A stretch of DNA of 64,000 nucleotides from Alkalispirochaeta americana. Its GTDB lineage: Bacteria; Spirochaetota; Spirochaetia; DSM-27196; Alkalispirochaetaceae. A program made the translations under genes and the position numbers. Where the stretch lies: the NCBI RefSeq assembly GCF_900156105.1, contig NZ_FTMS01000011.1:1-64000 (forward strand), in the 5' to 3' direction. The notes below the pieces were generated by a model. It did no database searches and was not told the DNA's origin. It worked only from the letters and a program-made list of their open reading frames with translations. Below, one piece after another: positions 20,556 through 30,015 of this stretch (within the stretch, counting starts at the first letter, position 1; every line of letters begins with the position of its first letter).

Positions 20556-21602
20556 TCATTCCACAGAAGCCTCAATATTATTACCTCCGGAGGACCCGGA
20601 GAACACCCCGTAAATCTTCGCTCCGCAGGAGGGACACCTGCCCAAACGGGTATAATCCCCAGCGGACCGGCCCCGGCTGATACACAAGCTACCACAACGG
20701 GGACAAAGCGTCCTCTGATATCTCATGTGTCGGCAGTTTCCTCCGTAGATAAAAGGAATACGCCCCCCATCACCACCCTTGCGGGAAAATCGCTCCAGAA
20801 GCTCCTCCAGAAAGGCTTCTCCCGTGGGAGCCCGGTGGCTCATGGATCCGGCGGGAAAAAACCGGCTCAGATGCCATACCGATACACCGGCAGACACGAG
20901 GCGGGAAAACATTCCCTCAAGTTCAGCTCCGGTGTGAATTCCCTCGATCACCAGAGAGGTCACCTCCAGGTGCCGCACCGGGGCGATCCGCTCCAACGCC
21001 CCAACCACCCCTTCAAAGCCATCTTCAGCTCCGCAGTATTTTCCATAAAACCCGGGCCCTCCCTTCAGATCCACATTAAAGGCATCCACCAGGGGGATCA
21101 GCCGATCCAGAGCCTCGGAGGTGAGATATCCATTTGTCACCATCACGATCCTGGCCCCCTCCTTCCGGGCCAGAGCCGCGACATCCCGAAGGTAGTCCTG
21201 CCACACTCCCGGTTCAGTGTAGGTAAAGGAGAGCGTGGGGGTCTGTGATCTCTGCCAGGCCTCCACCGTCTCCCGGGGACTCCACCGCACCCGGGGCGGC
21301 CCCAGGCGGGAGGAAAAAGCGATCCTCCCGTTCTGGCAGAAGGGGCAGACGAAATTGCATCCTCCCAGGGCAAGCGAAAAGGTGCGGGATCCGGGCAGGA
21401 AATGAAAGAGAGGTTTCTTTTCGATCGGGTCGACGGCCCAGGCCTGAATCTCACCGTAGACCGTGGTGCAAAGTCGTCCGGCTTCGTTCCGGCGCACACC
21501 GCACCGGCCGGTACCACCGGGAGGGAGAGAACACCGATGGAGACAGAAGTCGCATTCCGGGCATCCCTCGATCACATCGTCAACCCCGATCATCTTCACC
21601 AT
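20556..21602 (-). CDS. amrS: AmmeMemoRadiSam-system radical SAM enzyme
   Basis: Radical SAM protein of the AMMECR1-Memo-radical SAM system, 348 residues. The [4Fe-4S] motif is CNFVCPFCQN (Cx3Cx2C) at about residue 82. An N-terminal Cys-rich segment (CPECDFCLHRCSLPPGG) and a C-terminal zinc-ribbon (CPRCGSLCIS ... CPSCGAKIYG) flank the core, as is usual for this pyruvate-formate-lyase-activase-like subgroup. The frame is open ~98 codons further upstream, but that would overlap the AMMECR1 gene, so ATG 21602 is chosen. The reaction of the system is not known to me. The three-gene linkage is the main evidence that they act together. Confidence 0.85.
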   Translation of the reverse strand: MVKMIGVDDVIEGCPECDFCLHRCSLPPGGTGRCGVRRNEAGRLCTTVYGEIQAWAVDPIEKKPLFHFLPGSRTFSLALGGCNFVCPFCQNGRIAFSSRLGPPRVRWSPRETVEAWQRSQTPTLSFTYTEPGVWQDYLRDVAALARKEGARIVMVTNGYLTSEALDRLIPLVDAFNVDLKGGPGFYGKYCGAEDGFEGVVGALERIAPVRHLEVTSLVIEGIHTGAELEGMFSRLVSAGVSVWHLSRFFPAGSMSHRAPTGEAFLEELLERFSRKGGDGGRIPFIYGGNCRHMRYQRTLCPRCGSLCISRGRSAGDYTRLGRCPSCGAKIYGVFSGSSGGNNIEASVE

Positions 21603-22131
21603 AGTGACAGGTCTGGAAGACCTGAAACCGTGCACCGCTATCCCTCCAGGCCCGGGGAGAAAGTCCCGCCTTCCGCGCCAGAGCCTCCAGCAGGGCCCGT
21701 GTATCCCACCCCTGCTCAAGAGCCACTTCGGGAAGAAAGACGCTCCGGGCACCGCCAAGAGAAAAAATAACCCCGTCCACCCCGAGACGCAGATTCTCTG
21801 CCTTGGCCAGGGGCCGGGGCGGCGAAAGAAGGGAGTGTTCGATGGTGAGCATCGACAACTCTTCGCCGGTGAGGGGAGAAAAGCGGCGGTCACCAAAGGC
21901 TGCTTCCAGGGTGCAATGCCTCAGCGTTTCGGGAAGTGCCACCTCAGCCACAATCCGACCGATACAGCCCCGCAAGGCCCCCTGAAGGCGCAACGTTACA
22001 AAGAGCCCCCGCTTCTCCTCCAGAAGAGCATCGCCCCGGGGCAGAGGGGGGGCAGGAACTCCCAGAAGAGATTCCTCCAGAAGTCCCCGGGAATATCCCA
22101 GGAGTTCTCTCCGCAACGCCCGGCAGACCAT
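21580..22131 (-). CDS. amrA: AMMECR1-domain protein of the AmmeMemoRadiSam system
   Basis: Single-domain AMMECR1 protein, 183 residues from ATG 22131. Characteristic stretches are GLFVTLRLQGALRGCIGRI (the family's LRGCIG motif), AAFGDRRFSPLTGEEL and IEHSLLSPPRPL, then VFLPEVALEQGWDT. The start overlaps the Memo stop by 1 nt (TGATG), a classical coupling arrangement, and the long in-frame extension upstream is the Memo gene in another frame. AMMECR1 proteins have a fold suggesting substrate binding, but the biochemical role is unresolved. Confidence 0.85.
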   Translation of the reverse strand: MVCRALRRELLGYSRGLLEESLLGVPAPPLPRGDALLEEKRGLFVTLRLQGALRGCIGRIVAEVALPETLRHCTLEAAFGDRRFSPLTGEELSMLTIEHSLLSPPRPLAKAENLRLGVDGVIFSLGGARSVFLPEVALEQGWDTRALLEALARKAGLSPRAWRDSGARFQVFQTCHYGEDDRG

Positions 22132-23099
22132 CACGACGGGCTCTCCCGGGATATTTTCCGGGTTATTTCCAGAGTGGCGTAGGAGACAAAGGAGAGATCC
22201 TCCAAACCATCCCGATCGGACGAGGCCTTCCGATCCGCCGAGGTATAATAGCAGAGGGAACGTCCGCCCACAGCCTCCTGCCCGAAGAGCTCCCCCAAAA
22301 CCGCCAGAACCAGAGCGATCGCAAAGCGCCCGCACACCGAAGAGGGCTCCCTCAGGGCGGCCCAATACCGCAGAAGATTCCCCGAGGCAGCCGCGTCGGC
22401 AAGGGCCTGATCGTTTCGGGCAACCCGGTCCCGCACCTCCCGCGCCCACCTCTCCCGGGACATGTTCCGGGACGATCCATCCCGGGAAAAGCGATAGCCG
22501 AAACGGGCCCCGTAATGGGTGAAATCGGAACTGGCAAGCCACAGCACACGGCGGGGATTTACATGCCGGGACAGACGCTTCAGGAGACGCCGGGCCGTGG
22601 CTACAACCTCTCCGGGTGAGGTCATGGGGCCCGTCAGAATCAGCGCCGTCGGAACCTCGCCGGCCCAGAACCGCAGGCCCGGCAAAAGCAACTCAAAGCC
22701 GTGTTCCCGGGCAAGAAGAGCAGGATCATCCCGGTCTCCAAAGAAGGGCAGAAGCCCCGGAATCTCACCAAGAGGCGTCTCGTGGGAAGCGAAGGAGGCA
22801 CCCAGGATACACCCCTGGGGAAGGTACTCGTAATGGCTGGGAGAAATAATCAGGACCGCCTCGGGAGCGCTCCGGCCCTCCAGCGGGTACCAGCGCCGCC
22901 AGAACGCAGCCTGACCGGGGGCACTGTAATAGAGCCCGGCGTGGGGGAGAACCGCAGCGGAGAGGATCTCTTCCGGGCGAGGAGGGCCGGAGGAACAGGC
23001 TACAGACTCCGGCGAGCCTTCCAGAAGGGCCTCAAGGGCAGCGACCTCGGCCGGATACCAGGAACCGGCGTAATGCGACGAATTCGACCTGGGTTCCAC
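22131..23099 (-). CDS. amrB: Memo-family protein of the AmmeMemoRadiSam system
   Basis: Memo-like protein related to class III nonheme-iron dioxygenases, 322 residues. Likely metal-site motifs are present: AAVLPHAGLYYSAP, LIISPSHYEYLPQG, and SVCGRFAIALVLAVL near the C-terminus. In human MEMO1 the matching His, His and Cys bind copper or iron. SSDFTHYGARFGYRF is another family hallmark. It starts with GTG 23099, without a ribosome-binding site, and a promoter ends 7 nt upstream. It is the first gene of the trio. Whether it is an enzyme is not settled. Confidence 0.88.
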   Translation of the reverse strand: MEPRSNSSHYAGSWYPAEVAALEALLEGSPESVACSSGPPRPEEILSAAVLPHAGLYYSAPGQAAFWRRWYPLEGRSAPEAVLIISPSHYEYLPQGCILGASFASHETPLGEIPGLLPFFGDRDDPALLAREHGFELLLPGLRFWAGEVPTALILTGPMTSPGEVVATARRLLKRLSRHVNPRRVLWLASSDFTHYGARFGYRFSRDGSSRNMSRERWAREVRDRVARNDQALADAAASGNLLRYWAALREPSSVCGRFAIALVLAVLGELFGQEAVGGRSLCYYTSADRKASSDRDGLEDLSFVSYATLEITRKISRESPS

Positions 23100-23136
23100 T
23101 CTTTCAAGTATAGGTCACGATTGACTGGCCTGTGAA
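23097..23136 (-). promoter_or_regulatory. Promoter giving a probable leaderless Memo mRNA
   Basis: On the minus strand TTCACA (23136-23131), an 18-nt spacer and TATACT (23112-23107) are followed by 7 nt and the GTG at 23099. It overlaps the divergent leuS promoter within a 57-bp intergenic region. Confidence 0.55.
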
Positions 23137-23159
23137 GCTTTGGGTACCATGCCGGCATG
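23121..23159 (+). promoter_or_regulatory. Promoter giving a probable leaderless leuS mRNA
   Basis: TTGACT (23121-23126), an 18-nt spacer and TACCAT (23145-23150) are followed by 6 nt and ATG 23157. No purine-rich ribosome-binding site lies between. Confidence 0.5.
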
Positions 23160-25616
23160 AAGAAATACCCCTTCTCCGAGATCGAGAAAAAGTGGCAGCG
23201 TTATTGGGAGGAGAATCGGACCTTCCGGACCGAGGAAGATCCCTCGGTTCCCAAGGAACGGCGCCGGTACGTGCTGGACATGTTTCCCTACCCTTCTGCG
23301 GCAGGTCTGCATGTGGGTCACCCCGAGGGGTACACCGCAACCGATATCTACTGCCGGTTCCTGCGCATGCGGGGCTTCAACGTTCTCCATCCCATGGGGT
23401 TTGACAGCTTTGGTCTGCCCGCTGAAAATTACGCGATCCAGACAGGAACGCACCCCCGAAAAACAACCGAAGAGAACATCGACCGCTTCCGGGAACAGAT
23501 AAAGAACCTGGGTTTCTCCTACGACTGGGACCGGGAAGTATCAACCCACAAGGAAGATTACTACCACTGGACCCAGTGGATCTTTCTCAAGCTCTGGGAG
23601 AAAGGGCTGGCCTACGTAGCAGAAATCCCCATGTGGTACTGCGAGGAGCTGGGAACAGTTCTGGCCAACGAAGAGGTCCTGACCACCCCCGACGGCCCCC
23701 GGAGCGAGCGGGGCAACCATCCCGTTGAACGAAGGCCTCTGCGACAATGGATGCTTCGAATAACGGAGTACGCCGATCGACTCCTGGAAGGGCTGGATGC
23801 GCTGGACTGGCCGGAATCGATCAAGGCGATGCAGCGAAACTGGATCGGCCGCTCCGAAGGTGCAAACGTCCGCTTCGCCCTGGCACCCGACACGGTCCCC
23901 GCCGGAGGAGATCTTCCCGATATCGAAGTCTACACCACCCGGCCTGATACGCTCTTTGGAGCCACCTACATGGTCCTTGCTCCGGAACACCCCCTGGTAC
24001 CGCAAATCACCATTCCCGAACAGGCCGACCAGGTTCAAACCTACATAACAGCAGCGCGCCTGAAAAGCGATCTTGAACGGTCCGAGCTGAGCCGGGAAAA
24101 AACCGGTGTCTTCACCGGTGCCTTCGCCATAAACCCCGTGAATCAGGAACAAATCCCCATCTGGATATCCGACTATATCCTGATCAGCTACGGCACCGGC
24201 GCGATCATGGCCGTCCCCGGTCACGACGAGCGGGACTGGGCCTTCGCGACCCAGTTCGAGCTGCCCATCCGCAAGGTTGTAGCCCGATCGCTCCAGGAAG
24301 ATCCCGAGGAACTTCTGGAAGCACCCCGGCCTGAGCCGGGCTTTTCCGTGAACAGCGGAGCCTTCGACGGCCTCCCCACAGAGGATGCCAAGGCCCGGAT
24401 CACCTCCTGGCTGGAAGAACAGGGAATCGGAAAAAAGACGGTAAACTACAAACTGCGTGACTGGATCTTCAGCCGCCAGCGGTATTGGGGCGAACCAATC
24501 CCCCTGGTGGAGTGCGAGGGCGAGTACTACCCTGTTCCCTACGATCAACTTCCCCTGACCCTGCCGGAAGTGGAGAAATACACCCCCACAGGAACAGGCG
24601 AGAGCCCCCTGGCGGCGGTGGAAAGCTGGGTAAACTGCGAGTGTCCCGACGGAAGCGGCCGCCCCGGGCGCCGTGAGACCAACACCATGCCCCAGTGGGC
24701 AGGCAGTTGCTGGTATTACCTCCGCTATATCGACCCCCGCAACCAGAACGCCCTGGCAGATCCCGAGAAAATGGAATACTGGCTCCCCGTAGACCTCTAC
24801 GTGGGGGGCGCTGAGCACGCTGTTCTTCACCTGCTCTATGCCCGGTTCTGGCACAAGGTGCTCTACGATCTGGGGATCGTCACCTGCGACGAACCCTTCG
24901 CCCGTCTGGTGAACCAGGGAATGATCCTGGGCGAGGGTGGCGTCAAGATGTCCAAGAGTCTGGGCAACGTGATCAACCCCGACGACGTGGTAGCCCGCTA
25001 CGGAGCCGACAGCATGCGCATCTACGAGATGTTCATGGGGCCGCTTCGGCAGGAAAAACCCTGGTCCACCCAGGGACTGGTGGGAGTATACCGCTTCCTG
25101 GACCGGGTCTGGCGCCTCACGGAGCGACCCGTCACGGAGGAGGCCCCCGACGAAACCCTGTTGCGCCTGCTCCACAAAACAATCCGGAAAGTCACCCACG
25201 ACACGGATGAGCTGGCCATGAACACCGCCATCAGTCAAATGATGATCCTGGTAAACGAACTCTACAAGGGAGACACCCTTCCCCGGGCAGTTTGGGACCC
25301 CTTCATTCGCCTCCTCTCTCCTTACGCGCCGCACCTGGCCGAAGAACTGTGGGAAATGATCGGGAACCCCGCACCGGCCTCGCTGGCTCCCTGGCCCCAA
25401 TACGACGAGGCCCTCACCCAGGACGAGCAAATCACCGTGGTCCTTCAGGTAAACGGCAAAGTTCGGGCCCGCATGGAGGTGCCGGCGGGAACCGATAAAG
25501 CCACGCTCCAGACCTCGGCAGCCCAAAACGCCCGAATCCAGGAGTTTATCGAAGGAAAAGAGATGGTCAAGGTCATCGTAGTGCCCGATAAGCTGGTCAA
25601 CTTCGTCGTGCGCTGA
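23157..25616 (+). CDS. leuS: Leucine-tRNA ligase
   Basis: Class Ia aminoacyl-tRNA synthetase, 819 residues, bacterial type. The HIGH-type motif is [15 protein letters not shown] at about residue 42 and the KMSKS loop is [15 protein letters not shown] near 600. The CP1 editing domain shows [24 protein letters not shown] and [16 protein letters not shown], including the editing Asp. [16 protein letters not shown] and the C-terminal [15 protein letters not shown] are also conserved. It stands alone and probably starts leaderless. Confidence 0.97.
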   Translation: MKKYPFSEIEKKWQRYWEENRTFRTEEDPSVPKERRRYVLDMFPYPSAAGLHVGHPEGYTATDIYCRFLRMRGFNVLHPMGFDSFGLPAENYAIQTGTHPRKTTEENIDRFREQIKNLGFSYDWDREVSTHKEDYYHWTQWIFLKLWEKGLAYVAEIPMWYCEELGTVLANEEVLTTPDGPRSERGNHPVERRPLRQWMLRITEYADRLLEGLDALDWPESIKAMQRNWIGRSEGANVRFALAPDTVPAGGDLPDIEVYTTRPDTLFGATYMVLAPEHPLVPQITIPEQADQVQTYITAARLKSDLERSELSREKTGVFTGAFAINPVNQEQIPIWISDYILISYGTGAIMAVPGHDERDWAFATQFELPIRKVVARSLQEDPEELLEAPRPEPGFSVNSGAFDGLPTEDAKARITSWLEEQGIGKKTVNYKLRDWIFSRQRYWGEPIPLVECEGEYYPVPYDQLPLTLPEVEKYTPTGTGESPLAAVESWVNCECPDGSGRPGRRETNTMPQWAGSCWYYLRYIDPRNQNALADPEKMEYWLPVDLYVGGAEHAVLHLLYARFWHKVLYDLGIVTCDEPFARLVNQGMILGEGGVKMSKSLGNVINPDDVVARYGADSMRIYEMFMGPLRQEKPWSTQGLVGVYRFLDRVWRLTERPVTEEAPDETLLRLLHKTIRKVTHDTDELAMNTAISQMMILVNELYKGDTLPRAVWDPFIRLLSPYAPHLAEELWEMIGNPAPASLAPWPQYDEALTQDEQITVVLQVNGKVRARMEVPAGTDKATLQTSAAQNARIQEFIEGKEMVKVIVVPDKLVNFVVR

Positions 25617-25649
25617 TCACCCCGCCCTACAGATCTTCGGGGGGGGGCC

Positions 25650-26507
25650 TCACGGCCCCTTCCGAGCTCTCTCCCCGCCGGGAGAGAGCTCCACCAGGCG
25701 ATGAAACCCATGGCCCTCGGGCGTTCTGTGCACCACCAGAAGTTCTGTCCCCCTCCCCTCCGTACTGCCAGCCCTCCAAAGGTGCCTCACCTCGCCGGGA
25801 AGCACCCCCAGAGAGAATAACTCGTACACGCCAGCCGGGGCCGGCACCAGGGGAGGTTCGGCCGGATCGTCGGTTATCCAGGGTCTGGCGGCCCATTCCG
25901 TCTCCGGAGACTCCCAGGGAAGACGAATCTGGTACATCGGAGCCCACCTCTTTGCCACATGATGGCTGTGCATGCGCTGCTCCGCCAGGGCGGCAGCCAG
26001 GCGAACCCTGTCGAGACGGCGCGGATATCGGGGAAGGCGCTCCCGAACCAGCCCCTCCAGCCGCTCCACGTTTACCAAAGCCGGATCAAGACCTTCCCTG
26101 GCCAGACCCAAAAGCACCAGGGATATCTCACCGCAGTGTCTATCCGGCAGAACCCGGGCATCTCCCGGCAGAAGCCACCCTCCAAAGGGAGCTAGCTCCA
26201 CCCCCTGGCCCGGCCCCAAAACCGGGGTCACTGTCACCACGGGAAGAAGCGCGCCCCCCTTTGAAAGAGGAAGAACCAGGCGGGAAGATCTATTTCCCGA
26301 AGAAACAGCCACCTCCTTCTTCCGAACCCTTCTTCCGTCCCACCAGGAAATTCGCCACAGGACCTCCCCGGATTCGTAGTGTGCGGGAAGATCAGGCAGC
26401 TGAAGAAGGACACCTCTCTCCAGGAAATCGCTGCATCCCGCCAGGAAAAATCCAGCCAGTATCAGCAAGCACTGCCACTGCGGAGAGCCTCCCGATGGTA
26501 CCTTCAT
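25650..26507 (-). CDS. Putative lipoprotein of unknown function
   Basis: Unrecognised 285-residue protein. A signal peptide with a lipobox (LLILAGFFLAGCSDF) predicts lipid anchoring at Cys. The rest has no motif I can name: VLWRISWWDGRRVRKKEV, VTVTPVLGPGQGVELAPFGGWL and RYPRRLDRVRLAAALAEQRM are visible. Long beta-rich N-terminal and helical middle segments seem likely. ATG 26507 is chosen over 26522 because GGAGG lies ~9 nt before it. It diverges from the next uncharacterised gene, and the two share a 70-bp promoter region. Confidence 0.6.
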   Translation of the reverse strand: MKVPSGGSPQWQCLLILAGFFLAGCSDFLERGVLLQLPDLPAHYESGEVLWRISWWDGRRVRKKEVAVSSGNRSSRLVLPLSKGGALLPVVTVTPVLGPGQGVELAPFGGWLLPGDARVLPDRHCGEISLVLLGLAREGLDPALVNVERLEGLVRERLPRYPRRLDRVRLAAALAEQRMHSHHVAKRWAPMYQIRLPWESPETEWAARPWITDDPAEPPLVPAPAGVYELFSLGVLPGEVRHLWRAGSTEGRGTELLVVHRTPEGHGFHRLVELSPGGERARKGP

Positions 26508-26508
26508 C

Positions 26509-26536
26509 TTCACATCCTCCATCCTGAAGGTACAAT
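26509..26536 (+). promoter_or_regulatory. Promoter upstream of the 476-residue uncharacterised gene
   Basis: TTCACA (26509-26514), a 16-nt spacer and TACAAT (26531-26536) precede GAGGAGGGG at ~26558 and ATG 26578. In contrast to neighbouring leuS, this gene has an ordinary leader. Confidence 0.45.
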
Positions 26537-26577
26537 CCCGGGAGCACTATCGCTTGTCGAGGAGGGGAACTTCCCGT

Positions 26578-28008
26578 ATGATTGGCCTCATGACCCAGCT
26601 GGACCAGTTTGAAACCACCTTGGCAGAACTCCTGGAACTCCGTCGAAGGGAGCTTGAAGAAGCGCTTCTGCCGGAGCTCAAGCAATGCTACCAGCAGATG
26701 CGAATAAACTTCGAAGCCATTCATACGGCCTTCAAAAAAAAGGGCCTCATCAAGCCCGACCCCTACAACTACGAGGAACGGATCTCCGAGCTTGACGTCC
26801 CTTCGGATCAACCCTTTCTGGAAAGCGACCGGGACCGGGAACTGGCGGCACGATCAGATCAGTACCTGGCACGGCTCATCTTTCTCACCGATTACTACGA
26901 GTTCTCCCTGGAGTATATTGACCTTCGCCGCCTGAAATCACTGGTTCGTTTTACCCGGTACATAAAATGGGAGAGCCTGAGCGAGACCGCCACGCAACCC
27001 ACCACGCGAGGACTGGGAGAAAACGCGGCAAAGCTGAAACGGGGAGGAGATCAGCTTTCGGCAAATATCGTCGCCGACGCTCAGGACAACCTTGCCCAGT
27101 CCTGCCGCAAAGCCCTCACCATTTTGCGCCAGCTCACGGCGTATCAGCGGGAAAACTACAAACTTGAGTTGCGCCGGGAGGTCCTCCCCTCGGCCCGGAT
27201 AGCGGAAAGCATCGCCTCGCCCGACCAGGCGGTGAAGCAGATCAGGATCGCCTGGCAACGGAAAATGGGCAAAACCCCCTTCGTGCAGGAACTCGTCCAG
27301 GAGGTGCTCACCGAGAACAGCCCCGACGCCGGCCCTGCCACGAGGGAGGCCCTGCTGGCAAGTCTCCAGGTAAAACAGGAGCAGAAGGAAACCCGGAAGC
27401 AACAGGCCCCCGACCTGAAAGATACTCTCCTGGAGGCTATTCGTGCCCTGGCCGGGGGAAGCAGCCCCCTTGAATCAATGGCCCAAAAGCTCACCGATAA
27501 CGCCCTTATCCTTCAGAGCAAGAAGCTGGGGATCAAGGAGTTCCTCCATCAGGTCTGGGACCGGCTGAGAGGAAAGGACGAAGCTGTCCATATTTACACC
27601 GTGGACTACCTGGACGAACAAAGCCAGACCAGAAAATCAGAAGACATCCGTTTCGAGGACTTTGTGAACACCCTCTCTCGACGCGCCCGCGTCTACAACG
27701 GATTTCTGGCCCGCTCGGGCAACGCCTGGAACCGCCTGATCGAGAGCAACGAAGAGGAACTGCTCCAGTTCGCAACCCGTGATATGCAGGAAATGCAAGT
27801 TGTGCTCCGACGTTGCGAATCTCTCGATACCTTTCTCCGCGCGTCCCTGGATCGGGAACAGCGGAAACGCCTGCGGGGAATCAGCGCAGAGCTGGTCTCG
27901 CTAAAAGAAACACTCCAGCGGGCCCGGAAGAAAACCCACGAGTACGTTGCCAAATACGAGGAACAACAACAGCTCAGACGACTGGGGATCTCCCCCGACC
28001 AGGTCTGA
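26578..28008 (+). CDS. Uncharacterised helical protein, possibly spirochaete-specific
   Basis: Unrecognised 476-residue cytoplasmic protein, with no signal peptide or membrane segment. It is highly charged and predicted mostly helical. The N-terminal ~60 residues (ETTLAELLELRRRELEEAL) and the C-terminal ~60 residues (RGISAELVSLKETLQRARKK) look coiled-coil. A central stretch, LVRFTRYIKWESLSET, and a later one, VYNGFLARSGNAWNRLIES, may be domain hallmarks. ATG 26578 is chosen because GAGGAGG lies 10 nt upstream. I do not recognise a family and infer no function. Confidence 0.7.
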   Translation: MIGLMTQLDQFETTLAELLELRRRELEEALLPELKQCYQQMRINFEAIHTAFKKKGLIKPDPYNYEERISELDVPSDQPFLESDRDRELAARSDQYLARLIFLTDYYEFSLEYIDLRRLKSLVRFTRYIKWESLSETATQPTTRGLGENAAKLKRGGDQLSANIVADAQDNLAQSCRKALTILRQLTAYQRENYKLELRREVLPSARIAESIASPDQAVKQIRIAWQRKMGKTPFVQELVQEVLTENSPDAGPATREALLASLQVKQEQKETRKQQAPDLKDTLLEAIRALAGGSSPLESMAQKLTDNALILQSKKLGIKEFLHQVWDRLRGKDEAVHIYTVDYLDEQSQTRKSEDIRFEDFVNTLSRRARVYNGFLARSGNAWNRLIESNEEELLQFATRDMQEMQVVLRRCESLDTFLRASLDREQRKRLRGISAELVSLKETLQRARKKTHEYVAKYEEQQQLRRLGISPDQV

Positions 28009-28024
28009 TCAGGGTCAACCTGGC

Positions 28025-28052
28025 AACCCCGGGGCTGACCTGCCCCCGGGTT
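28025..28052. terminator. Bidirectional hairpin between convergent genes
   Basis: Arms 28025-28035 (AACCCCGGGGC) and 28042-28052 (GCCCCCGGGTT) pair with one central mismatch around a 6-nt loop. They lie between the 476-residue gene and the aromatic-biosynthesis fusion. There is no U-tract. Confidence 0.45.
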
Positions 28053-28083
28053 CCCTGGCGACACAGGAGATATCCCGAATCTC

Positions 28084-30015
28084 TCAGGAGCGGGTGTATC
28101 CCCGGGCTTCCCGGAAGGTCCCAAGAAGACGCAAATCGTGGGTCTCGCCGTCAAGCTCTTTCATGGCCTGGTCGAAATGCGCCTCATCACCCGTGAGTTC
28201 GATGTCGGCGTAAAACATGTACCGCCAGGGTTGCCCCAGAAGCGGGCGGGACTCCAGCTTCTTCAGGTTGAGTTTCCGTTGCGCCAGGATCTTCATGCAC
28301 TGGTAGAGCGCCCCCGGTTTATCGGGAGTAGAGAAAACAATAGTCGCCATATTGGCGCCCGCCACAGCCTCTGCCTGGTCCTCCCGGACAAGAATCGCGA
28401 AGCGGGTATAGTTCCGGGGATTGCTCTCGATTCCCTGGCGCAGAACCTTCATGCCATAGACATCGGCGGTGCGGGCATTTGCAATGGCCGCCACGGAGGA
28501 ATCACCGCTATCCCGCAAATGCGCTACAGACCCGGCTGTGTCAAAGAAGGGTGTTATCGTCCAGTCGGGGTGGGCATCAAGAAAATCCCGGCACTGCTCG
28601 ATCCCCGGCCCCTGGGAAATCACCTCCTTGATCGTCTCGATCGAAGAATCGGGGGTGCCGATCAGGCTGTGCTCGATCCTGATCTGGGTCTCTCCCACAA
28701 TTGTTACGTCGGGATACTGCAAGAGGAGATCATAGTTCTGATGAATTGAACCCATGAGGGAGTTTTCCAGGGGAACAATACCACATTGCACCTCACCTGA
28801 GAGGACCGCCTCGAAGACATCCCGAAAATTGGGAAAACTCCGTGGCTCGACCCCCTGGGGCACATCGGAAAAATGGCGCAGGAGCGCCGCCTCGCTGAAG
28901 GCTCCCTTGGCGCCCTGGAACCCCACAGCCTGAGGCCCCTCCTGGACCGCCTTCTGCCCGGCTTCAGAGCCCGGTACAGGCTTCGCGGTTTTCCGGGGAA
29001 GGCGAGCGACCTCCCGTTCCACCACCGGGGAAAGCACCTCAATATCCCGAAGGAGCTTCTCGAACTGCTCGGGGTAGAGCGTCTGGGGACCGTCCGAAGC
29101 AGCTCGGGGCGGATCGGGATGAACTTCCACGATCAATCCGTCTGCACCGGCAACAATTCCCGCAAGCCCCACGGGAATGACCTGATCCCGAAGCCCCGTG
29201 GCGTGACTGGGATCAACAAAAACGGGTAGATGGCTAAGTTTCTTTACCACCGGGATGGATGAAATATCCAGACTGTTGCGGGTATAGGTCTCGAAAGTCC
29301 GGATGCCCCGTTCACACAGGATGATATCTTCGGCGCCATGGGCAAGGAGGTACTCCGCAGCCATAAGCCATTCCTCAATGGTTGCAGAAAGGCCCCGCTT
29401 GAGCATCACCGGCCGCCCCTCGGCTCCCAGAACTTTCAGGAGCTCGAAGTTCTGCATATTCCGGGCTCCGATCTGAAAGACATCCACGTAGTCTCGCATG
29501 ATCTCAACCTGATGAGGCGCAACGATCTCTGTAATTACGGGCATGCCGTAGCGCTCGCCGGCCTCTTTCATGTAGCGGAGCCCCTCCTCACCGAGGCCCT
29601 GGAAAGAATAGGGCGATGTGCGCGGTTTGAACGCCCCTCCCCGGAGCATAACTCCCCCTGCAGAAGCCACAATATCGGCGCACTCCAGGATCTGCTCACG
29701 ACTCTCTACCGCGCAGGGACCGGCGATAACCACCAGCCGGTTTCCCCCGATCTTGACAGGCCCCACGGAAAAGACAGAGTCAGCCTTCTTGAACTCCCGG
29801 GAGGCAAGCTTATAGGGCTTTGTGATCGGCACGACCCGGGCAACGCCGGGCTGCATCTCCACCTCACGGTGGTCTACCTGGCCGCTGCCCACTGCACCCA
29901 GAATTGTTTCTTCCTCGCCGGCAACTTCCCGGACCTGAAACCCCCGGTCTGTGAGGAACGCCCGAACCGCCTCTTTTTCACGGGGGGTAACCCCTTTTTC
30001 CAGTACCACAACCAT
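28084..30015 (-). CDS. Bifunctional DAHP synthase-prephenate dehydratase
   Basis: A 643-residue fusion of the first shikimate enzyme and the phenylalanine-branch dehydratase. Residues ~1-75 are the ferredoxin-like regulatory domain of type I-beta DAHP synthases. Residues ~80-345 are the catalytic barrel (VVIAGPCAVESREQ, MLRGGAFKPRTSPYSFQG, VFVDPSHATG). After a Pro/Gln-rich linker, prephenate dehydratase follows (VGFQGAKGAFSEAALL, GIVPLENSLMGSIHQNYD, and NYTRFAIL with the catalytic Thr). A C-terminal ACT domain carries the phenylalanine-binding ESRP in KLESRPLLGQPWRYMFY. The frame is continuous with no sign of a sequencing artefact. Phe feedback at the ACT domain could control both activities. 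Confidence 0.9.
   Translation of the reverse strand: MVVVLEKGVTPREKEAVRAFLTDRGFQVREVAGEEETILGAVGSGQVDHREVEMQPGVARVVPITKPYKLASREFKKADSVFSVGPVKIGGNRLVVIAGPCAVESREQILECADIVASAGGVMLRGGAFKPRTSPYSFQGLGEEGLRYMKEAGERYGMPVITEIVAPHQVEIMRDYVDVFQIGARNMQNFELLKVLGAEGRPVMLKRGLSATIEEWLMAAEYLLAHGAEDIILCERGIRTFETYTRNSLDISSIPVVKKLSHLPVFVDPSHATGLRDQVIPVGLAGIVAGADGLIVEVHPDPPRAASDGPQTLYPEQFEKLLRDIEVLSPVVEREVARLPRKTAKPVPGSEAGQKAVQEGPQAVGFQGAKGAFSEAALLRHFSDVPQGVEPRSFPNFRDVFEAVLSGEVQCGIVPLENSLMGSIHQNYDLLLQYPDVTIVGETQIRIEHSLIGTPDSSIETIKEVISQGPGIEQCRDFLDAHPDWTITPFFDTAGSVAHLRDSGDSSVAAIANARTADVYGMKVLRQGIESNPRNYTRFAILVREDQAEAVAGANMATIVFSTPDKPGALYQCMKILAQRKLNLKKLESRPLLGQPWRYMFYADIELTGDEAHFDQAMKELDGETHDLRLLGTFREARGYTRS

Noticed and set aside
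21603-21896. Long N-terminal extension of the radical SAM enzyme
   Set aside because: The extra ~98 codons are the AMMECR1 gene read in another frame. The family start aligns with ATG 21602.
23541-25526. 661-codon minus-strand open frame opposite leuS
   Set aside because: leuS is intact on the plus strand. The antisense frame has low-complexity composition and no ribosome-binding site.
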